A DNA stretch of 64,000 nt, taken from assembly GCA_964016875.1 (NCBI GenBank), contig OZ024728.1:11080272-11144271 (forward strand). The letters are read 5' to 3'. The notes beneath the pieces were generated by a model. That model was not told the DNA's origin. It was given only the letters and a program-made list of their open reading frames with translations, and ran no database searches. This stretch comes from Fallopia convolvulus (lineage: Eukaryota > Streptophyta > Magnoliopsida > Caryophyllales > Polygonaceae). Position 1 is the stretch's first letter. Each line of letters opens with the position of its first letter. Shown piece by piece: positions 1 to 11,825 of the stretch. Both the position numbers and the translations under genes were made by a program.

Positions 1-2207
1 TTAAATGATTTCTCCATGTCTTAGAATATTATTTAATAAAACTAGGAGCATGCAACTTATTTATTTGTCTCTAAGTTAGTAATAATAATAATATCTTTAG
101 TATATCTTTAATAATATTATTTCTCATCTATCATATTATTTTGATAATATTTTACATCTATGATCATTGATCATATCTTTATTATATCTTTTCCCAACAA
201 CAAATATCTCTTATATTCCATAAATATATCTTATAACTAGTATATCTTATCAACATATTTTTAAGTTTATAATATGCTCTTAAAATGACATGCAATCCCT
301 TTATATATTGTAAAAAGTCTTAAGATATTATTTTTCCAACAATTTGTTCCAGCTCTTTTATTTATATAGTAAGCTTCAAATAAAGTACACATAATATTTA
401 TACTACTCTTTCCAAGTATGTAAAACTAGTATTTTAATCCCATGATTTTATTTGATAATTTTTCCATGTCTATCATATTCTACTTTTATATATAAAAGCA
501 CATGAAAATTATTTATTTAATTTATTTAATCCATACTTGTTATTATTAAAATAATTTATTCAAAAATATCTTATTATTATCCCAAAGCATATAATAGGAT
601 AAAAAATATGTAAGCCTATTTTCCTTTTTAATAGAATTTTATTTTAATAAAATTCCTTATCTTTCATTATTTCATTTTATTTTTATAATAAAGGGAAATA
701 GGCCTTAGTTAATACTTTTCCAATATTTATTCAAATGTGCTTAAAATATCATTCTTATGAATATTAAAGTTCTAGGAATTCATATATATATTCTTATTAA
801 ATGTATATTTCTCCTAGATGGGTATATAAATTTATTTAATTATATAAATTTCTCCTTAATACCCACATGCAATATTTATTCAATTTAATTAAATTAATAT
901 TATATACATGTAGAATTATTTTGTAAAAAGATATTAATTAGAATAGGATTCAGGAAATTATACCGAGCGTTAACGGGACGGAAATTAGACACGCGAATCG
1001 AGATGGGAGAAATTTTGGGCTTGGATCTCCTTTCTTCCTTCAATTAAAACTTGATGGGCCTAATGGAATTTAAATGGGCCTTTTTATTTATTTTTGTATC
1101 AGCCCATAAATTAAAAATAGGCCCAAACCTACATCTTATTTCCTCCTCCTCCTTCATTCACGTGAACCAGAGAGAACCAGGGCTGAACGACGACGGACGA
1201 CTCCAGGCGAGCACCAGTAGCAGGGCGTGGGAGGCGGTTGTGGTCTCCAGCCGGGAGGGTGGCGCGCGCGCGGTGGCCGACCGCCTGGCTGGTGGTCCGG
1301 CGATGTTTGGTGGCCAACAAGGAGGAGAAAGGCTTTGGTGTGGATTTTTAAGGGGAAAAATTCAGATTTGAGGGAAATTGAAATCTGGAATTTTTAGGGC
1401 TTAGAATGGACGAAATTAAAATGGAGAAGGAGAGGAATTGATGTGCCTTTCTTGCTAAAATTCCCCTCTATTTATACTGGAAGGATTGAAGCCTTCAATC
1501 CACCACCATGGCTAAGGACCTATCATGGAGAAGAGGGTCCTTCATGAGTGGTGGAAAGTGTGTTTGTTTGCAATGGTTGGAAGAAGGGGATTGGGGAAGA
1601 GAAGAGGTGGAAAGAGAGGATTCTAATGGCCATGGTAGGAGGTGGGAGCTCCTTGATTGAATGCACGTCAAATCAGTCTGACAACTGATTTGATTAATTG
1701 GGGAAGAAGAAAAAAATAGAGTTTTAAAATTTAAAACATTCTTTAATAGGTAATTAAGTTACAATAGCATAGCGGGTTTGAGTGTTTGTTAATGTTTGAA
1801 GTGAGCAAGAGGTCACGGGTTCGATTCCCCCTCTCGCCCCTTTTTATTTTTGCTTATTCTTGTATTTTCTCTTACATCTTTAAATTAATATTAGCTCAAA
1901 ATCCGAAATTTTGTTAATTACGTTTGTTGGAAATTTTATTTGTTAATTTGATAACGCTTTATAACATTTTTATATTTTAATATGAAAATTATAAAAATAA
2001 TTGAACTCTCTTTTTAAGAGAAAAATAGATATCCGACTTGCATAATATATTTAAATTAAATTCTTAATTTCCATTGTAGTAAACTTTTATAATCCTTTAT
2101 AATAAGATATGAGGTTATAAAAGTTATTAAATTCTCTACTTTAGAGAAAAAAAAATTATTGGGATAATTACCCATTTTATTTTATTTAGAATTTAGCGGA
2201 TATTACA
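1..2207 (-). mobile_element. 3' LTR (partial) of long-LTR gypsy-type element
   Basis: This stretch is repeated almost base for base at 9625-11822, so it is one LTR of a pair; its other end lies left of the window. It ends ...GATATTACA, the same terminus as the right copy. On the minus strand the LTR begins TGTAATATCC. It is very AT-rich apart from a GC-rich patch near 1190-1320. A 106-aa open frame in that patch exists in both copies but resembles no known family, so I treat it as non-coding. The two copies differ by only scattered substitutions and small indels, which suggests a fairly recent insertion. Confidence 0.85.
1765..1845 (+). other. tRNA-like segment with A/B boxes inside the LTR
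   Basis: A TAGCATAGCGGG word resembles a tRNA A box, and GGTTCGATTCC at 1818-1828 is a perfect B box. A CCCC-ending stretch and a T run (pol III terminator-like) follow. The 5' acceptor partner is missing, so this is a tRNA-derived fragment or SINE head rather than a tRNA gene. It runs antisense to the retrotransposon. The same segment is in the right LTR at about 11380-11463. Confidence 0.5.
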
Positions 2208-2222
2208 ATAGTACCCCCTTAA
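2208..2222 (-). other. polypurine tract next to 3' LTR
   Basis: On the minus strand the sequence reads AAGGGGGTACTAT directly before the LTR start TGTAAT. A G-rich tract there is the expected plus-strand DNA primer. It supports the minus orientation of the element. Confidence 0.65.
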
Positions 2223-3564
2223 AATTAGTTTCGTCCCCGAAACTAGGAAAGACTTAGGGCGGTACAAGGTTAAGACGGAAAGTTGCTACTACCACTCACG
2301 ACTTGTGAGGAAACAACAAAGGGTTTAGTACCCCCTTAAAGAACATTTCGTTCTTTAGTTAAGATGACTGTACCAATAGAAGAATTACTATTGTACCTTT
2401 TTTTTTAAGGAATCGTTAAATTAGTATTCCTTAGAAAGATTCCCACATTTGAACTTATGTGGTTTAATGAAAACGAGGGATAGGAATGAAAATCCAATTG
2501 GTTTGATAGCGAAGTAGGCGGGGGTCAAGCGATTTTATTCATTAGCTTGGGTCGTACCTACGGAAGTTCTGGGTTGACCTTCCCAAAACTAAAAGTTGGA
2601 TTACTTATAGAATAAGCATCCTAAATGAAACGAGCACTTAAGTGCGTCTAGGAAGCGAGTAAGAAAATGACTAGTCCATTATATACTTCTAGAATAGAGT
2701 CATTGTGGGAGAATTCTTTTACGATGAGTGTTCGATAATTGTCGAGATGGAATCAGGGTTTGAATATGTAAGGGCCATGCCTCAGAAGAAGAATCTCGAA
2801 TTGCGGTTTTAAAGAAGTTACTAATTGGATAGGCGATGGTTATCTCGCAAGAGGGAGTAACCATCTTTACGATGTCGTGTTCGAATATATTATACTATCT
2901 GGTTCGAGCGTCCTTCTATATTCTCATAAGAATTTAGTTTTCTTAAACAAGGTTAAATTTGAAGAACTAAGTGGTTTCATTTCACCAATGTGATCAGTAT
3001 CGGGGAAACTACCTCCAACATAATCCTTTAATATATGCCTTCACAGGAACAAGACCTGAAATTCTACCTCAACCATGTGATCAAGATGGGAGATAGAAGT
3101 TCATCCTTATTCGCCACTATGAACCATATACTTAGAAAAATGTTTAGCTATTTAAACTTATGATATTAACTATTGTAGTCTGACAACGCAACGCAAAATG
3201 AAAATATTTCTTGCAGAGGTAGGAGTAAATCGCATAAGAAAAGATGGACTGACTTACGTAATCCTATTAATCGAAACTAAACGTTTGAAACAGTGCTTTC
3301 GTAGAGAAAGTACCAACGAAGTCTTGAAGGCGTATATGATAGCACAGCGGAATTCAAAGTATAACACTTTGCGAAAGGCGATAGTTGATAATAATATCAA
3401 CTATGCTTTGATTATAACCGAGGTTGAAATTCTAATGACAATCCTACGATATATGTCATAAGTACCCTTGTTTGGACATATTTAGAATACACGGGAAAGG
3501 ATAAGATATTCTATTCGCTCATTGCGTCTATTGTTGAACTTCTCCATGGGTTGGTGGTTGAACT

Positions 3565-4231
3565 TAGGGTTGTTCAACGGGTCAACCCGACCTGACCCGT
3601 AAAAAAAATTAATTGACCCATGACCCGACCCGTAACCCGGATTACGGGTCACGGGTTTTACGGGTCGGGCCACAGGTTAACCCGTAAACCCGAAATTTTT
3701 TGACTATATATAATTACCCAAGCAAGGCTTTGAGAATACAAAACCCACTGAAAGAAATGGCCCATTAAATCTGCTTCTAGACCCGATACTTAATAGGTAT
3801 TTTATAGACAAATAAATTTCTCCTTGCTCCATGTATTCCGATGTGGGACAAGGGGTTGTGGGAATTTTTCCTTTTGGGAGCAGTCCCACATCGGAACTTT
3901 GTAAGTGGGGAATGGCATATTGAAAATATAAAAAGGCAAGGGTGTAGGTGGTAGAGAAAGATTATGGGTTGTGGTAATAATGTTGGGCCCATTTCTTTTG
4001 GGCCTAATATATTTATATTAGTCCCTTAATAAAGTTAAAATTTTGATATATGTATATATGTATAAAATATAAATTATATATATACGGGTCAAACGGGTTT
4101 ACCCGTAACCCGTAAACTAAAATATTTTAACCCGTCATCCGATCCGTAAATTACGAGTCGGGTGCCCGACCCGTAAATTTCGCGTTGGGTCGGGTAGGGT
4201 TACGGGTCGCCGGGCCATTTGAACAACCCTA
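3565..4231. mobile_element. Non-autonomous hAT element (667 bp)
   Basis: The terminal inverted repeat is TAGGGTTGTTCAA at the left and its complement at the right. Flanking 8-mers GTTGAACT (3557-3564) and GTTGAACC (4232-4239) are a target duplication with one mismatch. Both ends are packed with ACCCGT/ACGGGT words, which are typical subterminal repeats. There is no transposase. An 8-bp duplication and TAGGG termini are hallmarks of plant hAT elements. Confidence 0.88.
3838..3935 (+). promoter_or_regulatory. snRNA-type USE and TATA motif pair inside the hAT element
   Basis: GTCCCACATCG (3883-3893) is an exact match to the plant snRNA upstream sequence element. A TATAAAAA box begins near 3927, about 33 bp after it, which is the spacing described for Pol II snRNA promoters (Pol III ones are about 10 bp closer). 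A reverse-complement copy, CGATGTGGGAC, lies at 3839-3849. No snRNA gene follows, so function is unproven. Confidence 0.4.
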
Positions 4232-4239
4232 GTTGAACC

Positions 4240-4561
4240 TATCCACTTTTGACGACAGAAACTTATGGGCTAAAGGGGAAACTTCATGTCGTGCATAATG
4301 CAATAATTGGTTAAACTGTGTGGCCTTCTTCTCGACATACTTAGTCCTTTAACCTTTAGGGTCTAAGAGATCACCAACAATCTCATCTCTCATAGGATAA
4401 GAGAGGAATAATGTATCATTTAGTCTTAAAGTTTTTCCCAACTCAGCATGACATGTCTTGATTATAATTCTTTTGCTATTGGCTAACTCCTTTCCTATTT
4501 GTAGAGCGACAATATGCACCCTTTTTCTTCGATGTAAAGAATACTTCTTAAATCTTTCCAC
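4240..4561 (-). pseudogene. Gypsy gag remnant
   Basis: A 70-codon minus-strand frame and its continuation beyond a stop read like the capsid region of chromovirus gag: a start resembling the FxxKY motif, then a segment of the form ATQFNQLLHYARHE followed by a short helix. The hAT element lies directly downstream. There is no zinc knuckle on this strand. The fragment is short and divergent, so the assignment is tentative. Confidence 0.4.
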
Positions 4562-6476
4562 TTAGGAGAACTAGTAGTAGTTGTGGCTAACTTTTTGTTC
4601 CTTCATTGACATCATCTTCTTTGACGTGAATGTCTTTAGTGTCCTTGCACAGCTAGACCATTTCCTTGAGATGGAATATGGCGTCATTTGCAATTCTATT
4701 TGCAGCTTGATCGGTTCCAATTATGCTTGCTTTCTTTCGGTGGAACAGAAGAGATTGCTTCTGGCATCACTTATGTTGTTGGACTTCTTAATGCAGTTTC
4801 TGTCACATCATCCAACAGTATCGGCGTACTAGGGTCCATTACCCGACGATTTCCTTATTCTTTCTTTGGAAGATTTTGAACCATCATTCGTGCCCGAACT
4901 TGAATGCTATTCAGGGGAATTCTATTGTTGGTTCCTTGTGGTTTGGCCATTGGAATTAAGAATCAACAAATTGTTCCCAAACAATTGTTATTTTTTTATG
5001 GATAGAATAGGCACTTGGGAGATTGAAGCAAAAGTTAATGCTTTGTTTGAAATATCTTCAAAAGGTTGGTTCCAAAGTATACGCTCATTTAAGGAAGAAA
5101 AGACGGTTATAGAAAGGTGCAAACGAACTAGGAAACCTAACAACGGAATTGACGGTTGGAATTAATAACATCCAATATGGCCTAGGTAACTACTTCAAAT
5201 GTGACGAATCGGGACACGTGTCCACAAACTGTCTTAGTAATGAAACAACCTTATGACCTAATAGGCCTACTGGGGCAACTTAGAGAACTTACGATCATAT
5301 CCAAAATTTTGGTCTTAACGGCTTCTTTTCTAAATTCATCTTATCATCGGGTCGACTTATAAAAATGGTGGAGAGGAAATCTTCATGATGTGACTTTCAC
5401 ATTCACGATAACCTTGTTATGGTTGGTTTATTCGATTGACAAACATTAGATATCATGGAAAGATTCCATATGCTGACTGAGCAAGTCACTTTCTACTTGA
5501 GGTAATTGCAGATGGATATAATAGTCTTTGGTCAGAGTTCTCGACCACTCCTTTATCACCAGACCATTGATTGTCCCCACACATACCTCTCGATAATCTG
5601 TTTCGAGATATGGCTAGGTGGAGACATGTTCGGTCCTTAGTTGACTAGGCCTTCCTTGGTGTCCTCTTTGAAAATTTCTATCTTCTCGTGAGTCCCTGGC
5701 GTAGTAGGCTTGTTTTTAGGGAACATAAGGATTACCTTTAGTTGGCATGCCTTCTTATAATTCCTAATGAGTATAAATTTATTTTCTGTTAAACCCATTT
5801 TCTGTAAATGGCTAACAATCGACATTCATATAGAAATCCATAATTCTATATTTGAAGAAGGATATAGTTGTTTTTGTGAACTCCCAAGTATAGGCAAGAA
5901 ATGACGCGCAAGTTTAGAGAAGAGAGAATTTTTTTATTACAACTTTTATGGAAACTGATTACAAAGGATTTATATAAAAAGCCATTACACTAGGGACGGA
6001 AAAGAAATAATGTCGACTCGACCTGTCAAAGACAAAATGAAAGTCGAGAGGAGCGGACTAGCTCACTCCTTTACAACGAGAAATACAATTAAGACGAAGC
6101 CTAGGGACGGTCGGGGTAACTATACTTATCGAGGAAATGGTCGTCAAAGAGATTCTCATCAAGAATCCCGCTCTCATTGTCCAGTACTAAGTTGGCTTGC
6201 TCAATCTGCCTGCGACGATACGCGCTCCTTGCGCGAAGTTCGCTTAGTCGGACTTCGACTTGGAACAATTCGTCTTGTTAGGCCATTTGTCTGTTTAGCC
6301 AGCCTTCTTTGCGCCTCTCTAAGAGGTCATAGTTCATGTAACGGGTTCGTCTTGGACAGATGCCTTCAGGGGGAAGAACATCCATATTCTGGTAGGACCT
6401 TATTTCTTCCGACCCTACCCCCTTACGTTGGAGGAGATCGTCGTAATCTGGCTGACGAATCCTCGTTGGGTTTGGG

Positions 6477-6815
6477 TCACTGATTGGAGATGGGTTTCTT
6501 GCTTGACCATTTGCTTGGTGATGGGATGACTCCCCCCCGAGTCCAGTTAGCCCATCCACCCACTTGATAGGTCATTGGAACTTGACTTGTGATTTGGTGA
6601 TGTGGATTCTCCGTCATGTGTCCCCATGGATGATATCCCGAGAATTCTTGCTCAGTGATTTCCGGACTTGATTGGCCATGAAGTGAATTATTAACTCCTC
6701 GCTCGAGGTATGCTTCTTCAAGGTTCTCTTCCTCGAGATTCACCTCGGGTACATTTTCATGCATATCCACTTGTAGTGCTAGCTCGGGGTTGTCCTCGGG
6801 GTATCCATTTGGCAA
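6477..6815 (-). pseudogene. Decayed 5' gag region of the LARD-like element
   Basis: A 112-aa minus-strand frame rich in Glu, Asn and Pro lies about 0.7 kb after the primer binding site, where gag should begin. It is followed by stops and frame changes. No domain can be recognised. The call rests on position and composition rather than motif. Confidence 0.3.
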
Positions 6816-7473
6816 AAACTACCATTGAGCGAAAGCCTCATCAAGTTCTTGAGCGGCCTTTTTGGCTTCATCCTTGATTCGGGTTAAGACTTCTAGTGAG
6901 TACCATTTTCAGTAGAGGAGAAGAATGCGTTTATATAGAATATCCTTTGATTCTATGCGACGAAGATATTGGAAGGAAGTTTTAAGGCATTCTCGGATAT
7001 AAAGTTTAGACATAAAATATTAAATTTAAGACTTTTCATTTTCTTGGTCCTATTAAGGAGTCTAGGATTTTTCTTTTGAACATGTTACTTAGAAAGAGTT
7101 TTCTATTTTACCAATAAGTTCTTCTAAGGTAAGAGTTAAGTTTACAAGAAAGTTCTAACGAAAATGTTTCGAGTTTAAAAGTTGAAACACTTATACTATT
7201 TAAGTCCTTTAAAAAGGTATGAAGGAAGTTTATAAGGATAGTAGTTCTAGAACTAAGTATTTAATATTACAGTTTTTAAATTTTTAAGAAATTTTCTTAG
7301 CTAAGAAGTTTAAGTTAGAAAGTTGACACTTTTGAGTTTCTTTAAAGGATATAGAAAGAAATTTTCTATAAATGGAAGTTTCGGATAGCGGAAGGAAAAC
7401 TTAGGTTTTAAAAGTTCTTGGTTTTCAAAAATTCTCGGTTTTAAAAGTTTTCGGTTTTGAAAACAAAACGTTC

Positions 7474-7486
7474 GGCTCTGATACCA
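7474..7486 (-). other. Primer binding site (tRNA-iMet)
   Basis: On the minus strand TGGTATCAGAGCC follows the LTR end (...GGTGTTACA) after a 4-nt spacer. It is complementary to the 3' end of plant initiator tRNA-Met. This fixes the transposon orientation as minus. Confidence 0.9.
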
Positions 7487-7490
7487 TAAT

Positions 7491-10400
7491 TGTAACACCC
7501 CTATTTTAAAACATTTGGTATTACCGCCAGTGGCCTCGGACTTTCCCGTCCAAAGTCACCCAATGCTTTTAGAATGATATTGAACTCATACAAATGCGGA
7601 AAATTAACATAAACGTTACATAAATGAACGGATGCTCACGAATGAGACTTGATTCTTTAATTGAAGATGAAATTGACTAAAAGCGGAATTTCATTTATTG
7701 ATAAGAACTTTCGTTCATTACATTACGAGTCGTTTTACAAATGTGGCAGCGGAAAGTAAAACCATTTGGAAAGGGTTTAAAAGACGTAATTTAAAATTTA
7801 CAAGTATGTTTTCCCAAGACAACTCATGTGATGATGATTTGCTTGGTTCTAAAAAGGAAAGAGCCGGTGCACTATCTTCGGAATGCCTTGCTCTTATGAG
7901 AATTCCTTACTTCCTTTGATGTCGTCTTGCCTTGACCTTCAATCCTCGCCTAAGGCTTCTTGATCCTTCTAGACTTCGTCTTCAAAACTTTGGTGTACAT
8001 TCTTACAGTCTGGAATTTGTCGCGAACGGCGAGAAATACCAGGCAAAAATGCAGAAGCGGGGAATTAGTCTAAGGAGACTAAGCAAGCGGGAACGGAACT
8101 TCCCAAGGGGTAATTCGGTAATTTGAGTAATATCGTGGAAGATATTAGCGGGTTATGTTTTAAGATAAGGTTTATTTATGTGGGGTTTAACGATATGAAG
8201 GAGAGCGTATCTCAAGCGGAGATAGCTCGATAATCGAGAGAAGAGCTACTAGATTGTAGACTTCTTTTAGAATAAAAAGTATGTTGGGAACATTATTAAT
8301 TTATACAAGTTGAAGACCTCTCGCACCCTGAGCGGACCGAGAGTCGGATCGATCATTTGAGACCAGTCGGGTTTTGATACCTTTAAATGTGCATTGGGCA
8401 CTCATCTTATATAGTGACGAAAATAATCGATTTCGTTATTGATTTTTAAAAGGGGGTGGGGGCTAGGATGGCCCGATCCACCAAGGGAAAACCCAGTTTC
8501 CCGGCACTTAGCTAGAGTGCGCTCATCCCTCCTTGCAATCGGAGCGGATAGGATCATGATCCTGAAAGTCGTACTTCAAACACGTAGGCATTTACGACTT
8601 AGTAAGTTTTATAGAGGCGTCGACTACTTTCGCGCCCCTCACCAGTTTGTTCGACATTGACCTCTTAACGAGGCCGTAAACAATCAAGGCCACAACCAAA
8701 CTAGCATAAATAATCCTATCCATAATAAAGAACGGAATAACAATGGGGTCGTTATATCTAACAATCGATATTTCCTAGGTTCCTTTTTGTTACTTAGCAC
8801 ACAAGTTGTTCCCAACATCGAGAATTTCACGGAGATGAATATATAAGGTTACAAGGGGAAACTCCACTTGCCTTAGCTTTTATGACTGTGTACGAACGAA
8901 CGAACGGAAATCGTTGACTTTACTCGGAACGGAGACTCGACCTATCGACACGAGAGGTATGAACGAACTTTAATAAGAATTTATTTAATTCTTCTAAAGT
9001 TTGAAATATCTCTTATAATCTTTTTATAAGAGAATTAATTACTAAATTATTATAATAATAATTTAGGTGGAGATGAATAAAATAATAATATTTCTTATTA
9101 TTATTTTATATTGGTAATATCCTTGTATTTCTTATAAATTTTTTATTTGAATTTAATTATTATTATCCTTTGAAGATCAAGGTTTAGGAATATTCAAATT
9201 ATTAAATACTCATTAACTTTAAGGTTAATATTCCTTTTAGATAAATTTATTATTTTCTTATTATACGCAAGGATAATATCTTTATATAATCATTAAGATA
9301 TAGTTTTCATAACTATATCAAATATTGTTTTTATAAAACTCATCTTAGGGTGTGAAAAGTCTAAAATACCCGTGTAGTTGAATATCCTTTATTTCTCTTA
9401 TTATTATTTTAATATCCACCTTATCATATACGATCTTTTTAAATCTTATAATATTTTCTCAATATAATATCTTTCTTATTATACTTCTCATAAAAGACAT
9501 GCAATAAAGATATTTAAATTAATATATCATTTTCTAGTACTTTCCTTAAGTAAAGAGTTTGCAATTACTTAACCTAGTATACTTTCCAAGTATGAGAGGT
9601 AATAATAAATTCTATTATCTATTTAAATGATTTCTCCATGTCTTAGAATATTATTTAATAAAACTAGGAGCATGCAACTTATTTATTTGTCTCTAAGTTA
9701 GTAATAATAATATCTTTAGTATTTCTTTAATAATATTATTTCTCATCTATTATATTATTTTGATAATATTTTACATCTATGATCATTGATCATATCTTTA
9801 TTATATCTTTTCCAAACAACAAATATCTCTTATATTCCATAAATATATCTTATAACTAGTATATCTTATCAACATATTTTTAAGTTTATAATATGCTCTT
9901 AAAATGACATGCAATCCCTTTATATATTGTAACAAGTCTTAAGATATTATTTTTCCAACAATTTGTTCCAGCTCTTTTATTTATATAGTAAGCTTCAAAT
10001 AAAGTACACATAATATTTATATTACTCTTTCCAAGTATGTAAAACTAGTATTTTAATCCCATGATTTTATTTGATAATTTTTCCATGTCTATCATATTCT
10101 ACTTTTATATATAAAAGCACATGAAAATTATTTATTTAATTTATTTAATCCATACTTGTTCTTATTAAAATAATTTATTCAAAAATATCTTATTATTATC
10201 CCAAAGCATATAATAGGATAAAAAACATGTAAGCCTATTTTCCTTTTTAATAGAATTTTATTTTAATAAAATTCCTTATCTTTCATTATTTCATTTTATT
10301 TTTATAATAAAGGGAAATAGGCCTTAGTTAATACTTTTCCAATATTTATTCAAATGTGCTTAAAATATCATTCTTATGAATATTAAAGTTCTAGGAATTC

Positions 10401-11822
10401 ATATATTCTTATTAAATGTATATTTCTCCTAGATGGGTATGTAAATTAATTTAATTATATAAATTTCTCCTTAATACCCACATGCAATATTTATTCAATT
10501 TAATAAAATTAATATTATATACATGTAGAATTATTTTGTAAAAAGATATTAATTAGAATAGGAGTCGGGAAATTATACCGAGCGTTAACGGGACGGAAAT
10601 TGGACACGCGAATCGAGATGGGAGAAATTTTGGGCTTGGATCTCCTTTCTTCCTTCAATTAAAACTTGATGGGCCTAATGGAATTTAAATGGGCCTTTTT
10701 ATTTATTTTTGTATCAGCCCATAAATTAAAAATAGGCCCAAACCTACATCTTATTTCCTCCTCCTCCTTCATTCACGTGAACCAGAGAGAACCAGGGCTG
10801 AACGACGACGGACGACTCCAGGCGAGCACCAGTAGCAGGGCGTGGGAGGCGGTTGTGGTCTCCAGCCGGGAGGGTGGCGCGCGCGCGGTGGCCGACCGCC
10901 TGGCTGGTGGTCCGGCGATGTTTGGTGGCCAACAAGGAGGAGAAAGGCTTTGGTGTGGAATTTTAAGGGGAAAAATTCATATTTGAGGGAAATTGAAATC
11001 TGGAATTTTTAGGGTTTAGAATGGACAAAAATAAAATGGAGAAGGAGAGGAATTGATGTGCCTTTCTTGCTAAAATTCACCTCTATTTATATTGGAAGGA
11101 TTGAAGCCTTCAATCCACCACCATGGCTAAGGACCTATCATGGAGAAGAGGGTCCTTCATGAGTGGTGGAAAGTGTGTTTGTTTGCAATGGTTGGAAGAA
11201 GGGGATTGGGGAAGAGAAGAGGTGGAAAGAGAGGATTCTAATGGCCATGGTAGGAGGTGGGAGCTCCTTGATTGAATGTACGTCAAATCAGTCTGACAAC
11301 TGATTTGATTAATTGGGGAAGAAGAAGAAAATAGAGTTTTAAAATTTAAAACATTCTTTAATAGGTAATTAAGTTACAATATCATAGCGGGTTTGAGTGT
11401 TTGTTAATGTGTGAAGTGAGCAAGAGGTCACGGGTTCGATTCCCCCTCTCGCCCCTTTTTATTTTTGCTTATTCTTGTATTTTCTCTTACATCTTTAGAT
11501 TAATATTAGCTCAAAATCCGAAATTTTGTTAATTACATTTGTTGGAAATTTTATTTGTTAATTTGATAACGCTTTATAACATTTTTATATTTTAATATGA
11601 AAATTATAAAAATAATTGAACTCTCTTTTTAAGAGAAAAATAGATATCCGACTTGCATAATATATTTAAATTAAATTCTTAATTTCCATTGTAGTGAACT
11701 TTTATAATCCTTTATAATAAGATATGAGGTTACAAAAGTTATTAAATTCTCTACTTTAGAGAAAAAAAAATTATTGGGATAATTACCCATTTTATTTTAT
11801 TTAGAATTTAGCGGATATTACA
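7491..11822 (-). mobile_element. 5' LTR (4332 bp) of long-LTR element
   Basis: In plus-strand terms this begins TGTAACACCC and ends GATATTACA, giving TG...CA termini. Its right half is the partner of the sequence at 1-2207. A length of 4.3 kb is exceptional for an LTR but normal for LARDs. It stops abruptly in a copia protease region at 11823. The matching target duplication lies outside the window. Open frames inside are short and unsupported. Confidence 0.85.
11383..11463 (+). other. tRNA-like segment, second LTR copy
   Basis: This is the counterpart of the segment at 1765-1845. The B box GGTTCGATTCC is intact at 11433-11443; the A-box-like word carries one substitution. It is followed by the same T run. 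Confidence 0.45.
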
Positions 11823-11825
11823 TCT

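Larger units (their letters stand above)
2208..7490 (-). mobile_element. Internal domain of non-autonomous gypsy-type (LARD-like) element
   Basis: This is the 5.3-kb region between two 4.3-kb-class LTRs. The minus orientation is set by a tRNA-iMet primer site at the right edge and a polypurine tract at the left edge. No reverse transcriptase, integrase or intact protease can be read in any frame; only gag-like remnants remain (4240-4561, 6477-6815). Long LTRs plus a mostly non-coding interior match the plant LARD or TR-GAG classes of non-autonomous retrotransposon. The primer site and LTR ends suggest a Del/Tekay chromovirus relative. An hAT element at 3565-4231 has inserted here. The lineage call is inference. 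Confidence 0.7.

Noticed and set aside
1051..1371. 106-aa ORF in the long LTR (also 10666-10986)
   Set aside because: Conserved only because the two LTRs are near-identical. GC-rich, no family resemblance.
5184..5232. Plus-strand zinc-knuckle-like stretch (FKCDESGHVSTNC) in the long-LTR element
   Set aside because: The first cysteine is Tyr, it lies on the strand opposite to the element, and flanking frames are full of stops. Probably chance or a relic of an unrelated inverted piece.
2208..7490. Plus orientation for the long-LTR element
   Set aside because: No primer site follows the left LTR, whereas a 13-base tRNA-iMet match on the minus strand adjoins the right LTR and a G-rich tract adjoins the left one.
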